A stretch of 5,851 nt of DNA, taken from NCBI GenBank assembly GCA_016929175.1, contig JAFGJI010000181.1:1-5851 (forward strand), read 5' to 3'. Source of the DNA: Thermoplasmatota archaeon. Its GTDB lineage: Archaea; Thermoplasmatota; Penumbrarchaeia; Penumbrarchaeales; Penumbrarchaeaceae. Below the pieces are notes generated by a model that saw nothing but the letters and a program-made list of their open reading frames with translations, searched no databases and was not told where the DNA came from. Numbering within the stretch: the first letter of the stretch is position 1; each line of letters opens with the position of its first letter. The position numbers were made by a program, and so were the translations under genes. Of the stretch, positions 1-5,851 are shown piece after piece.

Positions 1-448
1 AATCCTTGGCAAGCTGGTTAGCGTTCCCGAAATCATCGGCGATAATGGCATGACCGCCCTTGGCAAGGAAATTGTTGATGGACCTAATCTCCTCTGCAGT
101 ATATGACCTCTCTATACCCACTGCGATATAAATGGTCTTTTCAGGTTCAACGAGATCCCCCAGCAACAGGACGGGGGTAGACACCATGGACCTTACCTTG
201 TAGTCATATGTGCCATCATTGTTCCCGCCTCCGCTGTAGAAGATCGAGTTCGGGATATGGCTGTTGTATCTCTCTATATCATCAATGTAATCAGTGATAT
301 CGGTGTAATCACTGCCGTAAGCAGAGTATTTCGGGTCAACTCCGATGACCCCGGTTGTCTCGAATATCACCAAAAATAGAGGTGCCAGCACGAATACCAG
401 CATCAAAATGGCGAATATGGCTTGAGCGATGGCTTCGTTCCACTTCAT
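1..448 (-). CDS. DUF4350-like membrane-anchored protein, partial (C-terminus outside window)
   Basis: I read this gene directly from the reverse strand; it gives 149 complete codons from an ATG at 448–446 and is still open at the window edge. The protein begins MKWNEAIAQA and has one strongly hydrophobic helix at about residues 7–31, with no cleavage site evident, so it is probably an N-terminal anchor with the rest outside. After a Tyr/Asp-rich stretch (about 38–60) comes an alpha/beta segment: strand VLLLGD, strand TIYIAVG, a helix with YTAEEIRSINNFL, then GGHAIIADD (about 90–140). The pattern of a helix followed by GG and a hydrophobic strand ending in DD is typical of the DUF4350 family, which has a GATase-like Rossmann fold without a known activity. 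The start is supported by a GAGGGGG ribosome binding site. It follows the DUF4129-type gene by 17 bp, as expected for a MoxR/DUF58-type cluster. Family assignment is by motif pattern and context; an unrelated Rossmann-like protein remains possible. Confidence 0.75.
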   Translation of the reverse strand, partial: MKWNEAIAQAIFAILMLVFVLAPLFLVIFETTGVIGVDPKYSAYGSDYTDITDYIDDIERYNSHIPNSIFYSGGGNNDGTYDYKVRSMVSTPVLLLGDLVEPEKTIYIAVGIERSYTAEEIRSINNFLAKGGHAIIADDFGNANQLAKD

Positions 449-458
449 CGAATGTTTT

Positions 459-465
459 CCCCCTC
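459..465 (-). promoter_or_regulatory. Ribosome binding site of the DUF4350-like gene
   Basis: GAGGGGG on the minus strand lies 10 nt upstream of the ATG at 448–446 and directly abuts, or slightly overlaps, the TAA stop of the preceding gene (468–466). No room is left for a separate promoter, so the two genes are probably one transcript and may be translationally coupled. Confidence 0.6.
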
Positions 466-3400
466 TTACTTGTCTCCCGTCACAACGATGTCGGTCTCAA
501 CATATTCCTCATCGGCAAGCTCCATCTGCCTGAGTGCGGCCTCCTCATCGAGAATGATGTTGTCGAGGGATTTCTCGACACCCCTGAGGCAGTCAATAGC
601 CCTGTCCTTGTGGCCGGATCCGATAACGTGCTTTGAATACCTGGCCTCCTCGAGGATATCAAGGAAACTATCCAGGCTCCTCTCGTCTATGGGAAGGGCC
701 GCCCTTACCGCATCCTCGAACTCCCTGAAGGTATCGGCATCACGCCTCATGAAACCGTAACGCCTGAGGTGGGCCCCCATCTTCTGGTATGCCTTGAAGA
801 TGACGGCAGAGTACGGATTGCCGGTCTCCAGCTGATCGGCCGCTTTCTTGATGATCTTCTTCAGCGCCTTCAGCCTTCTTCTTCTTTCAATGAACTTGTA
901 GAAGAAGAACAGTATAACACACATTATCAGGAACAGCACGAAAAGGAAAAGGAAGAACAGCGCGTAGGGGAACTTTGTGGGTACCCTTGGTTTCTCCTCA
1001 TGCAGTGTGCAGAAGTAGGTCTTCACGCTTCCGGTGAATCCCTGCTTGCCAACGAATTTTATCTGTATGGTGAGATTTGCGGCATCCTGATCCGGCGGGA
1101 TAACAAAAGTGTTCCCCGTTGCCGTATCCTTGAACTTCTGGGTGAAGTTGAAATGCACCCTTCCCCTGACATCTGTCAGGGTCCTTGTGGAGTTCGTGTA
1201 GGGGCCCATGGAAATATTGAGCCATACGACACCATAGGTGACGGGATCACCGGATGTGACCTCGGTGGAGCCCTCCAGCACCTGGAAGGTGAAGACCCAG
1301 TCCTGAGGATAATCCTCGAACAGGTCCTCTCTACGATCGGGTGGAATATCCACATCCTCCGGACCGAAGAAGACCTCCTTGATCCTGGTTGCTGACCATA
1401 CCTCCGCCATGGTCCGGTTGCTCGATGTCTGGTAGAGAGGAACTCCCTCGGCGCTGATCTCGGGTTCGAAATCAACGATTATCTCCACGTTGCCAACCAC
1501 GAGTTTTGAGGGAACGTTCTGTGTCTTGATCTCGAAGTATCCGTTGAACTCTGGGAGATTGGGGTCGCTTCTGGTCCTTGCGACTCCCATCTTGAACACC
1601 TCTTCTCCCTGCTTCAGGTAAGCGCTGATCGTCTGACCGGGAACACCCCGGGACTGATCATACCTGCCTCTGTAGGATTCCAGCAGCTTTCCTGTGATCC
1701 TTGCCTCGCCGTTCCTCACCAGGTAATTCGGTATGGCATCGAGGACCACTGCCGTCTCGGATGTGATTATCAACTTGTCCGGCATGGCGATCTGGGGCAT
1801 GAATGCATCATTGGGAAGATACCTGATCCCTCCAAGTCCGTAGGGGAACTCCTCGGAACCGTCGAACTTCGCCACGACCCATACGGACCCGACGTTCATC
1901 CTCTCCTCCACGACATATTCCGTGAAGGTGTATTTTCCGATGGAGTTCGTGACAACGGATCCTATGAAGGTTCCGAGGCCTCCTGAGATGGTGAGGGAAT
2001 TGTAATTCCCGTCCCATCTGTCAAGCCTGTAGAGCTTTATGGTCCTGTTCCCCACACCCACGCCCCTGTCGTCAAGCAGTGAACCCGTCAATCGGACACT
2101 CTGGCCCTTCACCGCAACGCTTGCATTTATGGAAAGGGTGGTGAATGACACCACGGAGAACGGCTGCCCGTCGTTGTCAACGTATGTGGATGAATCATAG
2201 TAGTTCGTGTAATAATCGGAAGCGAAGGTAACACGGATGGGGACCGGACCCAGGGCGTGGGTCGGTGTGATGGGGATATCCTGCTGGAAATTGCCGTTTG
2301 AATCCGTCGCCAGCGGGATCCTCTTCTGCCAGGTCTTTCCGAAACCCCAGAACAGGACGATCTCCTGATTCGGCACACCCACCTCTATTGCCCCTGAAGA
2401 CTGCGTGAGGTCCTTGAGCTTTCCCCTGATACGGGCATAGTTCCAATCGTAGACCTTGCCACTTGGACCCTTGAATTCCTTACGGGTGATAGATGTTATG
2501 AACGGGGACCCATCCGGATTCTGTTCGTTCTCATCGTCTATCCCGTTCTTGTTCTGATCTATCCAGATCTTCAGGTCCGTGCGTGCCCTAACCATGAATT
2601 GTGTGGAATTCTTAGAATTACTGTAGTACATCAAGGGATCATGGTATCGGCTCTGATCGAAATTTGTCTCGATGGTGACAGTTACGGGTCCCAGCGGCTG
2701 ACTGCCCGCGGGGAGCTCATACTCGATGGAAAAGGTGCCGTTATCATCCGTTATGAACTGACCGGTCCATAGTTTGGCAAAGGGCTGGATCGCATCACCC
2801 CACATGACATTGAACCTGTACTGGTTCCCGTAAGCGGTTCCAGCGATGGTCAGTCTTGGCCCCTCGTGAACGAATTCCCTCTCGAAATAATACTTGTCAA
2901 CGATGGAGCCGTTTATCCAAATGGTCGAGCCCCTGTAAACCCATGTGACCCCGTAGTTGGGATCAATGTTGTCGAAGATGACCTTGGTGGGTCTCCTGAC
3001 GTGTATGGTGGTGGTCGCGTTGCTGGGATCGAAATAATAGTTATTGGTTATATTGAAGGCGGGGCTGAACTCCACAGCCACGGAGTGAGGTCCGGCAAAT
3101 GCGTTCTCCGGAACCGTGTAGGTGAACTCATATTCCGAGAAATACCCCTGCGTGGAAGGGAGGGCCGTTGTCTCGGCCACAGGTTGTCCGTCCCAGAACA
3201 GCCTCATGGTCTTCGGGCCCATTGAAGTATACTCATAAGATGTATCTTCCACGGTGCCTCTTACAGTGAACTTCTCTCCTACATCTATGAGATCGGAACC
3301 GATCACATCCACAGTGGTCTTTGTCTTGTGCCAGATCTCGACATAGAGCCTCTTCTCGTAGCCTCTTCTTGCGATGAAGGCGTTGGTATCCTCGTCGATA

Positions 3401-4308
3401 AGCCCGTCGCCGTCATCATCCATCGGATTGCCGTTGGCATCGAAACTGAACTCGTCCTCATCAACACCCTCGGGCCATCCCACCTTCGGTATCCCCGGGG
3501 CGCCGTCATCAACCACACCGTCCCCGTCATCATCTATACCGTTGCTCTGCCAGAATGCGGCATCGCCATCATCGTCCCTTCCTATCTGCTGAACGGATAA
3601 CGTATCATAGATGGATTGGGTAAGATTATAGAACTTTGCCCCGTTGATCGTCCATACACCACCGTAGTAGAGACGTAACTCGATGGGATTTGCCACGATG
3701 GAAGTTACATTTGCATATAATTTAATTGGATCCGTGTCGTTCCCCAGGAAGGATGAGGGCATGGAGAACCTGCCGGATGTCAGATTTTTTTCCTGATCAT
3801 CCCATTCTGTCATGAGGTCCGCTTCGAAATATACATCGGTTCCCTCTGCCCACTGCAGGTAGACAAATTCTTTTTCCACCGGCAGATCGCCGGAGTTCCT
3901 CTCACCATCGGAATTGTTGTCCTCCAGAAGCAGGCCCTCGATCTGGATCTCATCATTGAAGTAGACCTTCTTGGGTGCTTTCTGGATATACAGAAGAGTG
4001 GATGTGTTCACCGCCCCCCTGGAGGGCTCACCGTAGGGCCATTGCCTTCCTTCCTCTTCTCGGGATAGATCGGGGATCGGGTCATTGCCGAATACGGGAT
4101 CGGCCAACCTGGGACCCGCAACAATCTCCTCGAAGTTCTCCTCGACGTCCGGGATAGGGTCAATGGTTGGACCTTCCTGAACGGCATCTATCGGGTCCAC
4201 CACTAGGGAAACAGTATCATCCATTCTCCCTGGGTTCGAGCTTACAACGCCAATGAATGATGTGGCTATCATTGCCAACAAAACGAGCATCACCAGGCTC
4301 TTTCTCAT
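466..4308 (-). CDS. Giant surface protein: signal peptide, Ig-like modules, Ca-loop motifs, one TM helix, cytoplasmic DUF4129-like domain
   Basis: The gene encodes 1280 residues from the ATG at 4308–4306. An in-frame ATG eight codons upstream (4332) is less likely, because GGAGGT lies 5 nt before the internal ATG and the signal peptide (MRKSLVMLVLLAMIATSFIG) starts exactly there. A Pro/acidic linker follows (about 25–90, with DPIPD twice). About seven beta-sandwich modules follow at roughly 95–215, 320–445, 440–580, 610–725, 728–846, 856–976 and 1000–1100; several open with a G-x-x-(hydrophobic)-x-(hydrophobic)-x-G strand such as KGQSVRLTGSLLD. Asp-rich loops occur at 245–307 and about 583–602. 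The ectodomain has about 18 N-x-S/T sequons and one Cys. A membrane helix (about 1113–1138) is followed by ERRRRLKALKK, placing the C-terminus inside. The tail (about 1150–1250), with helix, RRYGF, DTFREFE and EEARYS, matches the DUF4129 pattern. The likely role is a cell-surface sensor or adhesin linked to a MoxR/DUF58 chaperone-like system; the ligand is unknown. The fold assignments for the individual modules are inferred from strand patterns. Confidence 0.9.
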   Translation of the reverse strand: MRKSLVMLVLLAMIATSFIGVVSSNPGRMDDTVSLVVDPIDAVQEGPTIDPIPDVEENFEEIVAGPRLADPVFGNDPIPDLSREEEGRQWPYGEPSRGAVNTSTLLYIQKAPKKVYFNDEIQIEGLLLEDNNSDGERNSGDLPVEKEFVYLQWAEGTDVYFEADLMTEWDDQEKNLTSGRFSMPSSFLGNDTDPIKLYANVTSIVANPIELRLYYGGVWTINGAKFYNLTQSIYDTLSVQQIGRDDDGDAAFWQSNGIDDDGDGVVDDGAPGIPKVGWPEGVDEDEFSFDANGNPMDDDGDGLIDEDTNAFIARRGYEKRLYVEIWHKTKTTVDVIGSDLIDVGEKFTVRGTVEDTSYEYTSMGPKTMRLFWDGQPVAETTALPSTQGYFSEYEFTYTVPENAFAGPHSVAVEFSPAFNITNNYYFDPSNATTTIHVRRPTKVIFDNIDPNYGVTWVYRGSTIWINGSIVDKYYFEREFVHEGPRLTIAGTAYGNQYRFNVMWGDAIQPFAKLWTGQFITDDNGTFSIEYELPAGSQPLGPVTVTIETNFDQSRYHDPLMYYSNSKNSTQFMVRARTDLKIWIDQNKNGIDDENEQNPDGSPFITSITRKEFKGPSGKVYDWNYARIRGKLKDLTQSSGAIEVGVPNQEIVLFWGFGKTWQKRIPLATDSNGNFQQDIPITPTHALGPVPIRVTFASDYYTNYYDSSTYVDNDGQPFSVVSFTTLSINASVAVKGQSVRLTGSLLDDRGVGVGNRTIKLYRLDRWDGNYNSLTISGGLGTFIGSVVTNSIGKYTFTEYVVEERMNVGSVWVVAKFDGSEEFPYGLGGIRYLPNDAFMPQIAMPDKLIITSETAVVLDAIPNYLVRNGEARITGKLLESYRGRYDQSRGVPGQTISAYLKQGEEVFKMGVARTRSDPNLPEFNGYFEIKTQNVPSKLVVGNVEIIVDFEPEISAEGVPLYQTSSNRTMAEVWSATRIKEVFFGPEDVDIPPDRREDLFEDYPQDWVFTFQVLEGSTEVTSGDPVTYGVVWLNISMGPYTNSTRTLTDVRGRVHFNFTQKFKDTATGNTFVIPPDQDAANLTIQIKFVGKQGFTGSVKTYFCTLHEEKPRVPTKFPYALFFLFLFVLFLIMCVILFFFYKFIERRRRLKALKKIIKKAADQLETGNPYSAVIFKAYQKMGAHLRRYGFMRRDADTFREFEDAVRAALPIDERSLDSFLDILEEARYSKHVIGSGHKDRAIDCLRGVEKSLDNIILDEEAALRQMELADEEYVETDIVVTGDK

Positions 4309-4313
4309 AGTAT

Positions 4314-4319
4314 ACCTCC
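4314..4319 (-). promoter_or_regulatory. Ribosome binding site deciding the start of the giant surface protein
   Basis: GGAGGT on the minus strand is followed by a 5-nt spacer (ATACT) and then the ATG at 4308. It is a near-perfect anti-16S match. It lies inside the N-terminal extension that the upstream ATG (4332) would create, so it argues for the shorter product. Confidence 0.8.
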
Positions 4320-4403
4320 ACTGGTCCAGCATTCATGGTAGATCGCTGAGATAGGACGGTCCCAAAGGGAATGGGTGGGATTGAGCCCCTAACACCGAGT
4401 CCG

Positions 4404-4411
4404 TATTTTAA
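4404..4411 (-). promoter_or_regulatory. Weak candidate proximal TATA box
   Basis: TTAAAATA on the minus strand is preceded by purine-rich ACAAAGG, a possible TFB-recognition (BRE) stretch. If used, transcription would start near 4380 and leave a leader of about 70 nt, more usual than the long leader implied by the distal box. The match to the TATA consensus is weaker than that at 4525–4539. Confidence 0.25.
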
Positions 4412-4524
4412 CCTTTGTGTGACGGGACGGTGCTTCGAGATTGCTGGCCCTACCATTTTTCCTTCCTTTGCCCAGCTTGCCTCCAACACACTGGATGGTA
4501 ACTGTTCCGTCCCATTGATGTTGG

Positions 4525-4539
4525 TTTTTATAAATATAA
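4525..4539 (-). promoter_or_regulatory. Candidate TATA box for the surface-protein operon
   Basis: The minus strand reads TTATATTTATAAAAA here, the most AT-rich block of the gap and a fair match to an archaeal TBP site. With the usual spacing of about 25 nt, transcription would begin near 4505, giving a 5' leader of nearly 200 nt. The element is nearly as AT-rich on the other strand, so orientation is inferred from the position of the gene. Confidence 0.5.
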
Positions 4540-4573
4540 TTTACTCATGTGAACAAATATCCAGACATGTGTA

Positions 4574-4581
4574 CTTATATA
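4574..4581 (-). promoter_or_regulatory. Second, upstream candidate TATA box
   Basis: The minus strand reads TATATAAG, preceded by AGG. It could be an alternative or upstream promoter for the surface-protein operon, with a start near 4550. The plus strand reads CTTATATA, which is an equally good match, so the direction is ambiguous. Confidence 0.3.
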
Positions 4582-4661
4582 CCTGCACCGCAAGACGAAC
4601 AGGAACGATACCCGTAAAGTCGTGGTTCGCCGTCTAATTTTTTAGAAATATTCTGCCCCCT

Positions 4662-5851
4662 TCAGGTGAAAGGAGTTCCCGTCATGTTCGTGGGAAGTGA
4701 TATCCCCATCTGCTTCAGTATCGTTGGACCAACATCTGCGATGGTTCCCTCACCTCCGCGAAGTTCCATCTCCCTGCTGATCCCTTTTCCTGCGTATATC
4801 AGGTGAACCGGGTTCGTTGTATGTGCCGTGAACGGGACCTCCTTTTCATAGTTCCACATGTACTCCGCATTCCCGTGGTCTGCAGTAATAAGCAGATGAT
4901 ACCCCATGTCAAGTGCTTTCGGAACGAGCCTGCCCAGGCATCGGTCCACGGTCTCGACAGCCTTTACGGCTGCATTCATCACCCCGGTATGCCCCACCAT
5001 GTCGGTATTTGCGTAGTTCAACACCCCGAGATCGAAGCTCCTATCATCCAGTTCCTTCAGGACCCTGTCAGTGATCTCCTCTGCCGACATCTCCGGTTGA
5101 AGATCATAGGTCTTAACTCCGGGTGAAGGTACCAGAATCCGGTCCTCGTTCCTGTAAGGCTCCTCCCTTCCCCCGCTGTAAAAGAACGTCACATGGGCAT
5201 ATTTCTCCGTCTCTGCCATCCTCAACTGTCTCAAACCGGACGATGATATTATCTCTCCCACCGTCTCCGTTATCTTCTGCTCCTTGAAGGCCACATGAGT
5301 GAACATGGTATCGTCATAATCGGTCATGGCAACGAAATAGGGCTTCACGACCTTCGGTCTCACAAAACCATCAAAGAACGGATAGATGAAGGCCTTTGTC
5401 ATCTGCCTTGCCCTGTCGGGTCTGAAGTTGAAGAATAACACCGTATCCTCATCCCTGACAAGACCCAGTGGCTCTCCCTCCACGTCAACGATCTGAACGG
5501 GGCTTATGAATTCGTCCGTTTCGCCCTTTTCGTAAGCCTCCTCAACTGCCCGGACAGGGTCCTCGGACCGGTTCTCCTTGGGAATGATGTAATATTCGAA
5601 GGCCTGTTCGGTCCGATCCCAATGGCGGTCCCGGTCCATCGCGAAGAAACGGCCCATTATGGTGGCTATCTTCACGGATCCCTTCCCGTCATTATCCCGG
5701 ATCCATTCCTGGAGCTCCCTGATATCCCCCAGAGCGGAGTCGGGTGGAACATCCCTCCCATCGGTGATGGCGTGTATCCTTATTTTCCTCACACCCATGT
5801 CAATTGCCATTTTTATGAGCCCGTACATGTGGGATATGTGACTGTGTACAC
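4662..5851 (-). CDS. gpmI: 2,3-bisphosphoglycerate-independent phosphoglycerate mutase, partial (N-terminus outside window)
   Basis: This enzyme interconverts 3-phosphoglycerate and 2-phosphoglycerate in cytoplasmic glycolysis and gluconeogenesis, using two metal ions (usually manganese) and a phosphoserine intermediate. The frame is open to the window edge, giving 395 complete codons and a TGA stop at 4664–4662; an internal ATG at 5828 is not the start, since the conserved VHSHI precedes it. Family residues are present in order: the VHSH histidine, DGRDVPP, GRFFAMDRD, FNFRPDRARQ (substrate arginines), ETEKYAHVTFF (catalytic-site lysine), GGREEP, NYANTDMVGHTG, TADHGNAE and FTAHTTNP (metal-binding Asp and His). 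About 115–120 residues are missing compared with the usual length of about 510, including the first metal ligand and the phosphorylated serine. No truncation or frameshift is seen in the visible part. Its upstream context is unknown, and nothing ties it functionally to the surface-protein genes. Confidence 0.97.
   Translation of the reverse strand, partial: VHSHISHMYGLIKMAIDMGVRKIRIHAITDGRDVPPDSALGDIRELQEWIRDNDGKGSVKIATIMGRFFAMDRDRHWDRTEQAFEYYIIPKENRSEDPVRAVEEAYEKGETDEFISPVQIVDVEGEPLGLVRDEDTVLFFNFRPDRARQMTKAFIYPFFDGFVRPKVVKPYFVAMTDYDDTMFTHVAFKEQKITETVGEIISSSGLRQLRMAETEKYAHVTFFYSGGREEPYRNEDRILVPSPGVKTYDLQPEMSAEEITDRVLKELDDRSFDLGVLNYANTDMVGHTGVMNAAVKAVETVDRCLGRLVPKALDMGYHLLITADHGNAEYMWNYEKEVPFTAHTTNPVHLIYAGKGISREMELRGGEGTIADVGPTILKQMGISLPTNMTGTPFT

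Larger units (their letters stand above)
4309..4661. other. Intergenic region with promoter and probable long 5' leader
   Basis: These 353 bp separate the gpmI stop from the start of the giant surface protein. I see no convincing coding frame, tRNA or other known RNA. The half near gpmI (about 4520–4660) is AT-rich and carries TATA-like elements. The half near the surface-protein gene is less AT-rich and is presumably transcribed as leader. No clear T-rich terminator follows gpmI on its own strand in the first 80 nt or so, so partial read-through into the next gene cannot be excluded. Short complementary segments in the leader are listed as a finding. Confidence 0.7.

Noticed and set aside
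355..760. Two overlapping plus-strand open frames (355–636 and 422–760)
   Set aside because: They lie antisense across the junction of two well-supported minus-strand genes and have low-complexity or unremarkable translations.
769..1395. A 208-codon open frame on the plus strand, antisense to the C-terminal third of the surface protein
   Set aside because: The opposite strand carries a coherent protein with membrane helix and DUF4129-like domain. The plus frame has no recognisable domain and no good ribosome binding site, and it is explained by codon bias of the real gene.
3385..3576. Short DNA repeats that might be a CRISPR or satellite array
   Set aside because: They are in frame within the coding sequence and encode the DDDGDG loops; spacing is irregular and the units are too short.
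4360..4400. A T-arm-like segment (GGGGCTCAATCCCACCC, minus strand) suggesting a tRNA
   Set aside because: No matching acceptor stem, D-arm or anticodon arm could be assembled around it on either strand.
4217..4489. A 90-codon minus-strand open frame in the gap, running into the start of the surface-protein gene in another frame
   Set aside because: It overlaps the signal-peptide coding region out of frame, has no supported start, and its translation has no recognisable motif. It is more likely leader sequence.
4371..4637. A plus-strand open frame of 88 codons in the intergenic region
   Set aside because: It crosses the promoter-like AT-rich block, shows no domain, and lacks a convincing ribosome binding site.
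4574..4643. A plus-strand TATA-like CTTATATA followed by a T6 run, suggesting a small RNA or antisense transcript of gpmI
   Set aside because: With normal TATA spacing the product would be only about 40 nt and has no clear structure. The T-run and the symmetric TATA are readily explained by local AT-richness.

Overview
The window suggests an archaeon, most plausibly of the Thermoplasmatota or a related euryarchaeal group; no marker gene fixes the lineage. The reasons are archaeal-style TATA boxes upstream of the central gene, GGAGGT-type ribosome binding sites, a very large N-glycosylation-rich surface protein anchored by one C-terminal membrane helix, and a DUF4129–DUF4350 gene pair. The assignment is an inference: MoxR/DUF58/DUF4129 clusters also occur in bacteria. 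Every gene supported here lies on the minus strand, so the window is best read from high to low coordinates.

Region 5851–4662 holds the C-terminal three quarters of a cofactor-independent (2,3-bisphosphoglycerate-independent) phosphoglycerate mutase, gpmI, a glycolytic and gluconeogenic enzyme. Its N-terminus lies outside the window. Region 4661–4309 is a 353-bp non-coding gap with three candidate TATA boxes, a spaced CATGTG pair and several short complementary segments. It probably contains the promoter and a long 5' leader of the next gene.

Region 4308–466 is a single 1280-residue gene. It encodes a signal peptide, a Pro/acidic linker, about seven beta-sandwich (Ig-like) modules interrupted by Asp-rich calcium-loop-like segments, one membrane helix, and a cytoplasmic C-terminal domain of the DUF4129 type. 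Seventeen bases later, and probably co-transcribed, comes the start (448 down to 1) of a membrane protein resembling the DUF4350 family, which runs off the low end of the window.

In many archaea and actinobacteria, DUF4129 and DUF4350 genes sit with a MoxR-type AAA+ ATPase and a DUF58 (von Willebrand A-like) protein. The central and low-coordinate genes look like two members of such a cluster, with the DUF4129 domain serving as the cytoplasmic end of a giant surface protein. The MoxR and DUF58 genes are not in the window; the prediction is that they lie below position 1. The phosphoglycerate mutase appears to be an unrelated housekeeping neighbour.
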